A stretch of 64,000 nt of DNA from JASHSH01 sp036490215. GTDB taxonomy: Bacteria > Pseudomonadota > Alphaproteobacteria > Rhodospirillales > Magnetospirillaceae. The position numbers were made by a program, and so were the translations under genes. Shown here piece after piece: positions 18,341 to 26,909 of this stretch (positions are counted from its first letter, which is position 1; every line of letters begins with the position of its first letter). The stretch lies in assembly GCA_036490215.1 (NCBI GenBank), contig DASXEH010000036.1, forward strand, positions 186,001 to 250,000. Direction: 5' to 3'. The notes under the pieces were generated by a model. It did not search any database, was not told where the DNA came from, and saw nothing but the letters and a program-made list of their open reading frames with translations.

Positions 18341-18418
18341 TCATTGCGAGCGTAGCGAAGCAATCCAGAGGCTCCGCACCGTCTGGATTGCTTCGCCGTG
18401 TTGCTTCTCGCAATGACG
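18341..18418. repeat. Dispersed palindromic repeat, family A copy 3
   Basis: TCATTGCGAGCG, GAAGCAATCCAGAG, then CTGGATTGCTTC and CTCGCAATGACG. The hairpin lies inside the ABC operon between the binding-protein and permease genes. It could stabilise the upstream mRNA or reduce expression of the permeases. Confidence 0.85.
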
Positions 18419-18431
18419 TCCTGAGATGAAC

Positions 18432-19706
18432 TCAGAACAGCTTCTTCGCTTTGGCCTGAGCGTCGTCGAGCGCCTTCTTGGGATCGCCGTTGCCGACCAG
18501 TACACCGTTCACCGCGTCGCCCAGGATGTCCTGGATTTCGGGATACTGCGGAATGCGCGGACGGTATTCGCCATCGCCATGCTCGAAGGTCTCGTCGATC
18601 ACATTGATGAACGGATACTTCTTGGCGACATCCGGGTCATGCGTTTGGCTTTTGCGGATGAAGCTGGAGAGACCACCCATATTGGCCTCTTTCTGCACCG
18701 CCGGGCTGGTCACCCATTTGATGAAGGCCCAGGCGGCTTCCTTCTTCTTCGCGTCGATATCGGCGTTGATCGCCAGACCCCAGCCGCCGATGCCGTATTT
18801 TTTCGGCAGGCCGGCGCCGGGCGGCGCAAGTTCGATCGCGGCCGAGTCGACCACCTTCGACTGCGACGCATCGAAATAGCCCGCCGCGCCGATCGACCAG
18901 GTTTCCATATTCGCGGCAATGCCGGTCTTGAACGCCGTCTCGCGGCCATCCCACCAATAGTCGGCGGCACCCGGCGGCGCGGCTTTCTGGAAGAGTTCGT
19001 TATAGACGGTCAGGCTCTTCACATTGGCCGCCGAGTTCAGATCGGGCTTGCCGTCTTTCAGGATGGCACCGCCGACCTGGGCGTTGTACTGCATCCAGTC
19101 CTGCGCAACAGCCGGACCCTTCGCACCATTGGCGACGAAGCCATACTGCTTCTTGCTCTTGTCGGTCAGCTTGATCGCATCGGCGACCAGCTCTTCCATC
19201 GTCGCCGGCGGCTTGAGGCCAGCGGCGGCATAGAGGTCCTTACGGTAAGCGAGCACGTTGGCGTAGCCCGCGAAAGGAAACGCGACCTGCTTGCCCTTCC
19301 AGCCCCCCAGCGCCGACATCAGCGACGGGTAGATGTCGTCGACTTTGATCTCGGCGGCATCGCGCTTGATCCAGTCGGTGAGATCGACTGTGTAGCCGGC
19401 CTCGGCATACTGGCCCGACCACACGATATCCATCGTGATCAGATCGTAGCCTTTCGTATGGCCGATGAAATCCGCCTGCGTCTTGGTGGCGAGATCCGGG
19501 TAGTTGAGAATGTCCACCTTCACGGTGGCACCCGTCAGTTCCTTGAACTTCGGCGCCAGCGCGGCCAGCACCGGTGCGAACTGATCGTTTTGTGATGCGA
19601 GATTAAGGGTAATGCCGTCGTATTTCATATCGGCCCAGGACGGGCCCGCAGCAACCAACGCCATCACGCTGACGGCGCCTGCGATAAGCATCGTTCTCCG
19701 AATCAT
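18432..19706 (-). CDS. ABC transporter extracellular solute-binding protein
   Basis: A 424-aa periplasmic binding protein of the family 1 (MalE/UgpB) type. The signal peptide is RRTMLIAGAVSVMALVAAG followed by PSWA, with probable cleavage before DMKYDG. The mature domain contains LAALAPKFKELTGATVKVD, as in sugar-binding proteins. The ATG at 19706 was chosen because GGGGAG lies 7 nt upstream and the signal peptide then starts directly; 12 codons of open frame upstream are unlikely to be translated. A good promoter lies about 40 bp upstream. The ligand is unknown. Confidence 0.92.
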   Translation of the reverse strand: MIRRTMLIAGAVSVMALVAAGPSWADMKYDGITLNLASQNDQFAPVLAALAPKFKELTGATVKVDILNYPDLATKTQADFIGHTKGYDLITMDIVWSGQYAEAGYTVDLTDWIKRDAAEIKVDDIYPSLMSALGGWKGKQVAFPFAGYANVLAYRKDLYAAAGLKPPATMEELVADAIKLTDKSKKQYGFVANGAKGPAVAQDWMQYNAQVGGAILKDGKPDLNSAANVKSLTVYNELFQKAAPPGAADYWWDGRETAFKTGIAANMETWSIGAAGYFDASQSKVVDSAAIELAPPGAGLPKKYGIGGWGLAINADIDAKKKEAAWAFIKWVTSPAVQKEANMGGLSSFIRKSQTHDPDVAKKYPFINVIDETFEHGDGEYRPRIPQYPEIQDILGDAVNGVLVGNGDPKKALDDAQAKAKKLF

Positions 19707-19744
19707 TGGTGACTCCCCGACGATGTGTTCCCCACGCGGCATCG

Positions 19745-19772
19745 ATTATAGGAGCCTGCATTACAGACTCAA
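19745..19772 (-). promoter_or_regulatory. Sigma70-type promoter for the solute-binding protein operon
   Basis: Read on the minus strand, TTGAGT (19772-19767) and a perfect TATAAT (19750-19745) are separated by 16 bp. The implied transcription start lies about 30 bp before the binding-protein ATG. Confidence 0.6.
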
Positions 19773-19858
19773 CGCTCATGGTGCGCCGCAAAGAACACGG
19801 GACAGCGAAGGCCGGCAAACGTATGCTTGTCCCGTCGTCAATCCATCGGCCGGAAGGG

Positions 19859-20923
19859 ATGTCGATGCCTCAAGCCGCGGCAAAAGCCCCCAATAGTGCA
19901 GCCATCGCAGATCCCGAACTGACCCGGCTGATCGCCAAGACCCGGGAATTCAGCGCGGAATTCCCGGTGTTGCTGGCCAATCATTTGCCGATGGTGCTGG
20001 TAGCGCTGCGCCGGATGGGTGCGAGTGACGAAAGGCTCAACACCTATTTCGAATACTATCGCGACACGAACAAGCTGGCGGCGCTCCCTCGGTCCATGGC
20101 GCAAATCAAACAGGACCACTGGGCGGATGCGCTCGGCGATCGAACACGTGAAACCGACTACCGCGCCTTCTTCGTCAACGAGGTGACGCGGCGCGGCGTG
20201 CATGACGTGATCGCTGCCTATCTTCCAGCTCTGGTGCCGGGCATCGCAGCCAGCGCGTTCCATGCGTTCATGCGGCTTGCCTATGGCGTGCTCAACGATG
20301 ATCGTGTGGAAGTGGGCACCGCGCTCGGCTATTGGGCGGCGACCTATCTCCCGCTCGTGGACGCCACCGGCGCTCAGCCGATCACCGCCGATCCGGCCGT
20401 TGTGCTATTGCGCTTGCGCGATTACCCGACATTCAAAAACGTCGAGGTCGAACTCGATCTGCTTTGGCATTTCATGCGTTCGGTGGCGGCCAAGCCCGAG
20501 TTCAAACCGGCCGTCGATTGGCTCGAAATCGTTCCCGGCACCCACGATAAGATCGCCAAGACGTCGCTCGCGCTGATGGCCGGCACGATGGATTTCTGCG
20601 CCGTACATGCGGTGACGGGCACGCACTGGATTCGCATCCTCACCGACTATTGGCCGAATCAGGATTTGGCGCTGCGCTATTTCTGGGCTGCCATCGCCAC
20701 GCTTTATCCCAAGATCGGCTTTCCCGATCTGCCTTCGGCCAAGCAGTTGGACGACTGGCGTCACGCGCCCTGCCCCGACTGGCCGGAGATTTTCGCGAAG
20801 ACGATTCAGTCCAACGACGAACACGATCACAGCTATGTCTTCTCGTCCCATGAGGAATGGAAATTCTATGGCGATCCGCTTTATCGCTTCGTTGCCGCCC
20901 GCCGCGTCGGCCTGATTTCATGA
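19859..20923 (+). CDS. Questin oxidase-like (DUF4243) family protein
   Basis: A protein of about 354 aa resembling the questin oxidase/AflY-like family (DUF4243). Fungal members take part in Baeyer-Villiger-type ring cleavage of anthraquinones; bacterial roles are unknown. Visible hallmarks are His-rich helical segments such as FHAFMRLAYGVLNDDRVEVG, the region FCAVHAVTGTHWIRIL, and the C-terminal HDHSYVFSSHEEWKFY. The start at 19859 or the ATG two codons later (GGAAGG 7 nt upstream) is likely. The stop overlaps the amidohydrolase start by 4 bp, so the two should act together. The family assignment is from recognition and should be tested by HMM. Confidence 0.6.
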   Translation: MSMPQAAAKAPNSAAIADPELTRLIAKTREFSAEFPVLLANHLPMVLVALRRMGASDERLNTYFEYYRDTNKLAALPRSMAQIKQDHWADALGDRTRETDYRAFFVNEVTRRGVHDVIAAYLPALVPGIAASAFHAFMRLAYGVLNDDRVEVGTALGYWAATYLPLVDATGAQPITADPAVVLLRLRDYPTFKNVEVELDLLWHFMRSVAAKPEFKPAVDWLEIVPGTHDKIAKTSLALMAGTMDFCAVHAVTGTHWIRILTDYWPNQDLALRYFWAAIATLYPKIGFPDLPSAKQLDDWRHAPCPDWPEIFAKTIQSNDEHDHSYVFSSHEEWKFYGDPLYRFVAARRVGLIS

Positions 20924-22125
20924 CACTGCCTCTCGTTCTGAAAGACGCCCTTCTCGCGAATGGGCGCAAGGTCGACGTGCACATCGTCGACGGCAAGATC
21001 GCGGCACTGCCTGAGACCGGCGCGCCGTCTATCGCAGCCGCTGAAACGATCGCGCTCAATGGCGCGCTGCTGCTCCCGGGTCTGGTCGACGGTCATATCC
21101 ATCTCGACAAGACGCTGATGGGCATGCCCTTCATTCCCCACATCCCGGGCGACAGCGTGGCCGAGCGTGTGACGGCCGAGAAGGAACTGCGCAAGTCGCT
21201 GACCGTGCCGGTCGAACAGCGCGCGACCAAACTTGTCGAGCAAGTCGTTGCCTCAGGCACCACGGCGATGCGCAGCCATGTCGACATCGATGACCTGATG
21301 AAGCTCGATGGGCTCCATGCGCTGCTCAAAGTGCGCGAAGCCGCACGCCATCACGCCGATATCCAGATCGTCGCCTTCCCGCAGAGCGGCATTGTCACCC
21401 TGCCCGGCGCGGCGGATATGATGGAACAGGCCGTGCGTGAAGGCGCCGAACTGGTGGGCGGGCTCGATCCCGCCGGCTTCGATCACGATGTCGACGGCCA
21501 TCTGAACGTCGTCTTCGGCATCGCCGAAAAGCACGGCGCGGGTATCGATATCCACCTGCACGATTTCGGCGCTTTGGGTTGCTCGGAGCTGCGCCGCATC
21601 GCCGAGAAGACTAACGCGGCTGGGCTTGGCGGCAAAGTCGCCGTGAGCCACGCTTATGCGCTGGGTGGTGTCGACGATGTTGAGTTCGGCAAGACGGCGG
21701 ACGCGTTGGCCAAGGCCGGCGTCGCGATCATGAGCAACGGCGCCGGCCCGGTATCGATGCCGCCGGTGAAACGCCTAGTCGAAGCCGGCGTGATGGTCTT
21801 CACCGGCTCGGACAACATCCGCGACGCCTGGGCGCCCTATGGCAATGGCGACATGCTCGAACGCGCGATGATCGTCGGCTACCGCAACGGCCTCAACGCC
21901 GACGCCGACCTCGCCCTCGCACTCGACCTCGCGACCAAGAATGCCACCACGGTGATGGGCATCAAAGACTACGGCCTGCGTGTCGGTGCCCCGGCCGATC
22001 TGGTTGCTGTCGACGCCGGTTCAACGCCCGAGGCCGTCGTCGCGCATCCGGTGCGGAGGCTCGTGGTCAAACGCGGCAAAGTCGTCGCGCAGAACGGGCA
22101 GTTGGTGGTGCCGCTGAGGTTGTAA
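20920..22125 (+). CDS. Amidohydrolase, cytosine deaminase-like
   Basis: A 401-aa metal-dependent hydrolase. The metal site is GLVDGHIHLDKT near residue 65. It continues with IDIHLHDFG, VSHAYALGG and the late Asp in FTGSDNIRDAW, the layout of CodA-type cytosine/isoguanine deaminases and related enzymes. It begins by a 4-bp overlap with the questin-oxidase-like gene. With a transporter, a DUF1989 protein and a deacetylase nearby, it probably opens or deaminates an N-heterocycle or amide. The exact substrate is unknown. Confidence 0.85.
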   Translation: MTLPLVLKDALLANGRKVDVHIVDGKIAALPETGAPSIAAAETIALNGALLLPGLVDGHIHLDKTLMGMPFIPHIPGDSVAERVTAEKELRKSLTVPVEQRATKLVEQVVASGTTAMRSHVDIDDLMKLDGLHALLKVREAARHHADIQIVAFPQSGIVTLPGAADMMEQAVREGAELVGGLDPAGFDHDVDGHLNVVFGIAEKHGAGIDIHLHDFGALGCSELRRIAEKTNAAGLGGKVAVSHAYALGGVDDVEFGKTADALAKAGVAIMSNGAGPVSMPPVKRLVEAGVMVFTGSDNIRDAWAPYGNGDMLERAMIVGYRNGLNADADLALALDLATKNATTVMGIKDYGLRVGAPADLVAVDAGSTPEAVVAHPVRRLVVKRGKVVAQNGQLVVPLRL

Positions 22126-22136
22126 CCTTTTTCGAT

Positions 22137-22289
22137 CGTCACCCCGGAAGCGCGGAGCGCTATCCGGGGTCCAGCGGCGAGCGATAGCGAGCGCACGACT
22201 CCTAACTAGAGTTAGAGAAGGCGCTGCGCGCGCTTGTCTCCTGGATGCCGGATCAGCGCTTCGCTCTGCTCAGCTTGTCCGGCATGACG
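22137..22289. repeat. Dispersed palindromic repeat, family C copy 1
   Basis: Starts CGTCACCCCGGAAGCGC with TATCCGGGGTCCAGCG inside and ends GATGCCGGATCAGCGC...TCCGGCATGACG. A shorter relative lies at 60004-60100. It lies between convergent genes. Confidence 0.65.
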
Positions 22290-22312
22290 CCGACCACTTG
22301 AGTACCGCAGCC

Positions 22313-23173
22313 TTACCACACTCCGTGATTCCGCGAATAGCCATTGGGTGGCGGCGACTGCCAACCCGCAAGCGCGCCATCTTTCGGCCGATAGATTTCG
22401 ACCTTCAGCGGATAGCATTGCGCGACATCGTCGGAATGGCCGACGCCGCAATCGCCGCCGGGGCAGGCCGACAGCGCCGCCAGAAGATCGATCTCGGCAA
22501 AGAACTCGATGAAGTCGCCCGGCCGCACGGGGCTGGCTTTCATGAAATACTGATGCGTGTCATGGGTGAAGCCGGTGCACATGAACACGTTGAGCACGTC
22601 ATGGATATGGGGTTCGGCCTGCGGGAGGGGCATGTTGCGCGCGGCGGCCAGGGCGCGGGTCAGATTCGAGTGGCAGCAGTGGTGATACTCGGTGCCTTTG
22701 AGGAGCCGGTTGGTATAGGGATCGCAGCGCGTGCCGATCACATCGTGAACGCCGCCGCCGTCTTCATCCCAACCATACCAGCCGAGCGTGTCATGGGTGA
22801 TGGTCGCCAGCGGGCGCAGGCTCGGCAAAGTGCTCCAGAGACGGTCGCCGGTACTGACATGCGTCGCATGCAAGGCGCGCGTCTTGCCGCTGAAGAATCG
22901 CTCGGATAAATCGGCGGCGTTCCACAGATTGAGATCGCCCACCTGCGGCCCTTCGACACTGACGATCCGGAAGAAATGCCCGGCCGGCACATTGAACGCC
23001 CGCGCATCGCGTGGCGGCACGATCAGCTCGGATACTTTCGTCAGCCCGGCGCGTGTCGACTCATAAAGTGCGGCATCGAATGGCGGCAGCTTGTCGACCG
23101 AATAAACCACCACCGCCGGTGCGCCACGCCGCTTCTCTGCGTCCGACGGCGGCACTTGAGTCGATCGTGTCAT
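22313..23173 (-). CDS. Urea carboxylase-associated (DUF1989) family protein
   Basis: A 286-aa member of the DUF1989 family, found next to urea carboxylase and in several nitrogen-compound clusters. Features are VPPRDARAFNVPAGHFFRIV near the N-terminus, NLWNAADLSERFF, the His/Cys-rich TEYHHCCHSNLTRAL, and the conserved C-terminal LSACPGGDCGVG. The ATG at 23173 follows a strong GAGAGGTGAG; 19 upstream codons were discarded. It lies 17 bp downstream of the deacetylase gene on the same strand. Its biochemical role is not settled. Confidence 0.85.
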   Translation of the reverse strand: MTRSTQVPPSDAEKRRGAPAVVVYSVDKLPPFDAALYESTRAGLTKVSELIVPPRDARAFNVPAGHFFRIVSVEGPQVGDLNLWNAADLSERFFSGKTRALHATHVSTGDRLWSTLPSLRPLATITHDTLGWYGWDEDGGGVHDVIGTRCDPYTNRLLKGTEYHHCCHSNLTRALAAARNMPLPQAEPHIHDVLNVFMCTGFTHDTHQYFMKASPVRPGDFIEFFAEIDLLAALSACPGGDCGVGHSDDVAQCYPLKVEIYRPKDGALAGWQSPPPNGYSRNHGVW

Positions 23174-23190
23174 GATCTCACCTCTCCGCC

Positions 23191-24090
23191 TCAACTCCCC
23201 GGTACGATCCCGTTCGGCAGCGCGAAACAATGCTTAGCCACCGCGCCGCTGGTGGTGATCCACACCTTTTCGCGCTGTGCATTGATATGGGCCAGCGCGC
23301 GGCGCAGATGACGCAGCCGGTGCGGCTGGCCAACCAGATAGGCATGCAGCGCGATCCCGAACACCAGCGGTCCGTCGGCACACAGCTCCAGCATCTCGTC
23401 GAAAGTATCGACGATCATGTCGGCATATTCTTCGCCGTCGACCTTGCGGCCCATGACGGCGGGGATGTCGTTGATCTCCTGCGGATAGGGCACGGCCAGG
23501 ATGCGCTTGCCGCCGCGCACCCGCAGCCAGATCGGCTGATCGTCCATGCACCAGTCGAGCACATAGGTGTAGCCGGCTTCGGTCAACAGATCGGGCGTGA
23601 CCTTGCTCTCGGCGATCCACGGGCCGAGCCAGCCTTGCGGATGCTTGCCCTCTTCCTTGGTGATGCGCTCGGTGGCCTCGACGATCAGCGCGCGCTCGGC
23701 CGCTTCGTCGAGAACGCTTTGGCGCTCGCTGTTGGTGCGGCCATGGCCGAGGATTTCGTCGCCGCGCGCGCGGAATGCTGCCACCAGTTGCGGCGCGTAA
23801 TCATACATTGCCGTGTTGACCAGCACCGAGCTTGGCATGCGCAGCGCCTCGAACAGATCGAGCATGCGCCACGCGCCGACGCGGTTGCCATAGTCGCGCC
23901 AAGCGAAATTCAGAACATCCGGCTGCGGCCCACCCGGCGCCAGTTCCGCACCCAGACCCTCGCCGAACGCGAAGTGTTCGAGATTGAGGCCGAGATAGAC
24001 GGCCAGCCGTTTGCCATTGGGCCAGTCATAGGGTTTCCGGCCTTTGATCGGCACATAGTCATAACGGCCGTGGCTGGGAAGCGTTGCCAT
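23191..24090 (-). CDS. Polysaccharide deacetylase-fold protein, PuuE-like
   Basis: A 299-aa protein of the NodB/PuuE carbohydrate esterase fold. Relatives include metal-independent allantoinase PuuE and peptide or imidase-type hydrolases. WPNGKRLAVYLGLNLEHFAFGE at the start, GDEILGHGRTNSERQ (a His-containing catalytic loop) and GWLGPWIAESKVT are visible, with GIALHAYLVGQPHRL at the end. It lies between the SDR and DUF1989 genes, 3 bp from the former. The context suggests hydrolysis of a ureide or cyclic amide rather than chitin. Confidence 0.82.
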   Translation of the reverse strand: MATLPSHGRYDYVPIKGRKPYDWPNGKRLAVYLGLNLEHFAFGEGLGAELAPGGPQPDVLNFAWRDYGNRVGAWRMLDLFEALRMPSSVLVNTAMYDYAPQLVAAFRARGDEILGHGRTNSERQSVLDEAAERALIVEATERITKEEGKHPQGWLGPWIAESKVTPDLLTEAGYTYVLDWCMDDQPIWLRVRGGKRILAVPYPQEINDIPAVMGRKVDGEEYADMIVDTFDEMLELCADGPLVFGIALHAYLVGQPHRLRHLRRALAHINAQREKVWITTSGAVAKHCFALPNGIVPGS

Positions 24091-24093
24091 TGG

Positions 24094-24876
24094 TCAATCC
24101 ATCCTTACGCCGCCGGTAACATTGACGCCCTGCCCGGTCATGAAGCGCGACGCTTCGCTGCACAGGAACAGCACCACATCCGCCACATCTTCGGGTTCTT
24201 CGATCCGGCCCAGCGGCGTCAGCGAGACATATTCGGCGCGCACCGCCTCCGGCGTCATGCGGCGCAACTCCGCTTCCCAGATCACTTCGCGCTCTTGCAT
24301 CGAGGTCTTCACAAAGCCGGGGCAGACGGCGTTCACGCGAATCCCGTGCGGCGCCATTTCCTTGGCCAGCGCCTGCGTCCAGCCCAGCACCGCGAACTTG
24401 CTGGCCGAGTAGTGCGCCAGCAGCGGCGCACCGACTTTGCCGGCCAGTGACGCCGTATTCACGATCACGCCCTTGTGCTTCTGCTCGATGAAGTGGCGGC
24501 AGACGATCTGGTTGGCAAGGAAGATGCCGCGCATATTGACGTCGAAATTGAAGTCCCATTCCTCGTCGGTCAGCTCGATGGCCTTGCGCATGGTCGATAC
24601 GCCGGCATTGGCGCATTGAATGTCGAGCCCGCCCAGTTTGGCGATCGCGTCCTTCATCGCGCTTTCGACCGATGCGCGATTGCGAACATCGATTCCGAGC
24701 GCAAACGCACCGCCACCGACTTCGGCCGCCAGCCGAGAGGCTTCGTCCGGATCGAGATCGGTGATCGCCACGCGCACACCGGCCCGCGCCAGGGCTTTGA
24801 CGATGGCCGCACCGATTCCGCGCGCCCCGCCGGTCACAACCGCACGCTTACCGGACAAATCGAAGACGCTGCCCAT
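24094..24876 (-). CDS. SDR-family NAD(P)-dependent oxidoreductase
   Basis: A 260-aa classical short-chain dehydrogenase. The cofactor loop is VTGGARGIGAAI near residues 14-25, followed by CANAG, the catalytic Ser in NTASLAGK, and YSASKFAV (Tyr/Lys). VNAVCPGFVKTSM follows the active site. D37 or a nearby Asp after the second strand (ITDLD) suggests NAD preference. It is the first gene of a three-gene minus-strand operon with the deacetylase and DUF1989 genes, and diverges from the BtpA-family gene. Confidence 0.9.
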   Translation of the reverse strand: MGSVFDLSGKRAVVTGGARGIGAAIVKALARAGVRVAITDLDPDEASRLAAEVGGGAFALGIDVRNRASVESAMKDAIAKLGGLDIQCANAGVSTMRKAIELTDEEWDFNFDVNMRGIFLANQIVCRHFIEQKHKGVIVNTASLAGKVGAPLLAHYSASKFAVLGWTQALAKEMAPHGIRVNAVCPGFVKTSMQEREVIWEAELRRMTPEAVRAEYVSLTPLGRIEEPEDVADVVLFLCSEASRFMTGQGVNVTGGVRMD

Positions 24877-24982
24877 TCGATCCCCTGCTCCCTATTGCCA
24901 CCGCGCCAACCGCGTTTCATTCTCGCCTGTCAGGCGCGGCCTCGGCAATCCCCGCCGCAAAGTTTCTGATTGGAGCCCAACA

Positions 24983-25783
24983 ATGGTGTTCGATTTCTTC
25001 GGCCAGCGCCGCAAGGTGGTGATCGCGATGGCGCATATCGGCGCCCTGCCCGGCACGCCGCTCTATGACGCGGCCGGCGGCATGGCCAAGCTGATCGACG
25101 GCGTGGCGCGCGATGTCGAGAAGCTGCAGGCCGGCGGCGTTCACGCCATCATGTTCGGCAACGAGAACGATCGCCCCTACCGCTTCAAGGCGCCGGCGGA
25201 AAGCATCGCCGCGATGACGGCGATCGTCGCGGCGATCAAGCCGATGCTGAAGGTGCCGTTCGGCGTGAATTATCTGTGGGACCCGAGCGCTTCCGTCGCC
25301 ATCGCCTGCGCCACCGGCGCGTCCTTCGCGCGCGAAATCTTCACCGGGCTGTTCGCTTCCGACATGGGCCTGTGGCAACCCAATGCCGCCGACGCGCTCA
25401 CCTTGCGCCGCAATCTCGGCCGGCCCGATCTCAAGCTGCTGTTCAACATCAATGCCGAGTTCGCCGCCTCGCTCGATACGCGTCCGATCGAGCTGCGTGC
25501 CAAAAGCGCCGTGTTCTCGTCACTGGCCGATGCGATCCTGGTGTCCGGCCCGCTCACCGGTCAGTCGGCCGATGCGTCTGATCTCAAGAAGGTCAAAGAA
25601 GCCGTGAAAGACGTGCCGATCTTTGCCAACACCGGCGTCAAGATCGACACGGTGAAGGAAACCTTCACCTACGCCGATGGCTGCGTCATCGGCACGCATT
25701 TCAAGGTCGACGGCATCACCTGGAACCCCGTCGATGCCGACCGCGTGAAGCGGTTTATGGAGGTGGTCGCGACGATCGGGTAG
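24983..25783 (+). CDS. BtpA/SgcQ-family TIM-barrel protein
   Basis: A 266-aa member of the BtpA/SgcQ family. BtpA was named for photosystem I biogenesis in cyanobacteria, while SgcQ belongs to a sugar operon; most bacterial members are uncharacterised. VVIAMAHIGALPGTPLY, MFGNENDRPY, FGVNYLWDPSASVAIA and the late FANTGVKIDT are family hallmarks. The ATG at 24983 has GGAG 7 nt upstream; a long open frame before it is antisense to the SDR gene and was discarded. It likely belongs to the same catabolic region, but its substrate is unknown. Confidence 0.85.
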   Translation: MVFDFFGQRRKVVIAMAHIGALPGTPLYDAAGGMAKLIDGVARDVEKLQAGGVHAIMFGNENDRPYRFKAPAESIAAMTAIVAAIKPMLKVPFGVNYLWDPSASVAIACATGASFAREIFTGLFASDMGLWQPNAADALTLRRNLGRPDLKLLFNINAEFAASLDTRPIELRAKSAVFSSLADAILVSGPLTGQSADASDLKKVKEAVKDVPIFANTGVKIDTVKETFTYADGCVIGTHFKVDGITWNPVDADRVKRFMEVVATIG

Positions 25784-25808
25784 TTCGATTTGCCTGCATT
25801 TCTTTTCT

Positions 25809-25889
25809 CGTCATGCCCGGACTTGATCCGGGCATCCACGTCGTGCCGCAACAAAGTCGTGGATGGCCGGGTCAAGCCCGGCCATGACG
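25809..25889. repeat. Dispersed palindromic repeat, family D copy 1
   Basis: CGTCATGCCCGGACTTGATC at the left and GGTCAAGCCCGGCCATGACG at the right form a long hairpin with an internal CGTCGTG/AGTCGTGG pair. A relative lies at 45446-45519. It lies downstream of the BtpA-family gene. Confidence 0.8.
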
Positions 25890-25950
25890 GGCTAAGAGTG
25901 AAGCGCCCCAGCCCGGTACCGTCCAGGCTCTCGCAGTCCTTTCCTTAAAG

Positions 25951-25980
25951 AGAAACCACCGCCGGGAGACCCGGCGGTGG
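25951..25980 (-). terminator. Rho-independent terminator of the NTF2-like gene
   Basis: A perfect 11-bp stem (CCACCGCCGGG/CCCGGCGGTGG) with a 3-base loop lies 10 bp past the stop of the minus-strand gene. On that strand it is followed by TTTCTCTTT. Confidence 0.75.
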
Positions 25981-25989
25981 CGACAACGA

Positions 25990-26460
25990 TCAGGTGGTGG
26001 CCAGTGTCGGCACAACGTAGCGAATGAGCTCCAGTTGCGAGAGTGCTGTCACACCATCGTCGAGTCCGATCTCAGACACGATCAAACCTTTCTCGATCTT
26101 CAGGACTGTCGTGCCGGTGAAGTGCATCTTCCGGCCGGTATTGGCCGGCAGCATGCCGGCCAGGAAGTCGCTGAACGAGCGGCCGGTATGTGTGCCACCG
26201 CCTTCCCACTGGCCGACGACATAATCGCCTTCAGCGATCAGGTCGGCGGTGCCCCAGAAATTCAGATCGGGGAACGCATTACGGAAGTCCGTCATGAAAT
26301 TCTTGATATCGGCGCGACCGCGACGCGGTTCATGCAGCGAATAACGTAGCAGCATGTTCGGGTGTGCGATTTCATCGACGATGCCGAGGCGGCACGTCTT
26401 GCCCCAGAAATCGGTAAACCAGCGACCGACGATTGCTTTGTTGTCGCTCTCTTTCGACAT
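25990..26460 (-). CDS. SnoaL/NTF2-like protein
   Basis: A 156-aa protein with the NTF2-like cone fold of SnoaL-type cyclases and ester cyclases. The pattern includes FRNAFPDLNFWGTADLIAEG, then VGQWEGGGTHTG and a closing strand GTTVLKIEKGLIVSE. The ATG at 26460 follows AAAGGG by 8 nt; the long upstream open frame is not supported. A terminator lies right after the stop. The reaction and substrate cannot be assigned. Confidence 0.75.
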   Translation of the reverse strand: MSKESDNKAIVGRWFTDFWGKTCRLGIVDEIAHPNMLLRYSLHEPRRGRADIKNFMTDFRNAFPDLNFWGTADLIAEGDYVVGQWEGGGTHTGRSFSDFLAGMLPANTGRKMHFTGTTVLKIEKGLIVSEIGLDDGVTALSQLELIRYVVPTLATT

Positions 26461-26590
26461 CGTTTTGCCCTTTCTCGGTGAGTGAAGCATCAAGTCAGAT
26501 CGGCTCAGACGCCGAACGAGCGAGAAACTAGATCGGTGGCTTGATGCGAACACTCCGGTTCTTGCGGCCGAATCGAATCCGCAGTGGCTT

Positions 26591-26788
26591 TTATTTCGTC
26601 TCGTCGGCCGTGACGGTCTCCGGGCTTGGCGTCGACATGCAATCGCTGCCGCAAAGCATGGCGGCCTCGGTGGCTTGGTCAATTTCAGCTTGAATGGCGG
26701 ACCGTTGAAGGAGCTCCAGCAGCTTCGGGCGAAGACCTTCGCCGCGCTGCGCGGCAATCTGGTGTATCGCGGCGAATATATGAGGCAT
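26591..26788 (-). CDS. Possible small hypothetical protein
   Basis: A 65-codon frame beginning MPHIFAAIHQIAAQRGEG. GGAG lies 8 nt before the ATG at 26788. It has a plausible amphipathic helical stretch (LLELLQRSAIQAEIDQATEA) and an acidic tail. I recognise no family. It is flanked by non-coding sequence on both sides, and could be a real small gene or chance. Confidence 0.35.
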   Translation of the reverse strand: MPHIFAAIHQIAAQRGEGLRPKLLELLQRSAIQAEIDQATEAAMLCGSDCMSTPSPETVTADETK

Positions 26789-26909
26789 CGCATCAACTCC
26801 AAACGTAAACGGCGCACTTGCTTCATAAGCAGACGCGCCGTTTAGCGTATTCACCGGCCCGAACGGCCTCACTCCGTTTCGTGCCTTCAAATCGAATTAA
26901 TTAAACGCC

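Noticed and set aside
19706..19858. Longer N-terminus for the questin-oxidase-like protein
   Set aside because: The extra residues overlap the promoter and leader of the divergent binding-protein gene and lack hydrophobic or conserved features.
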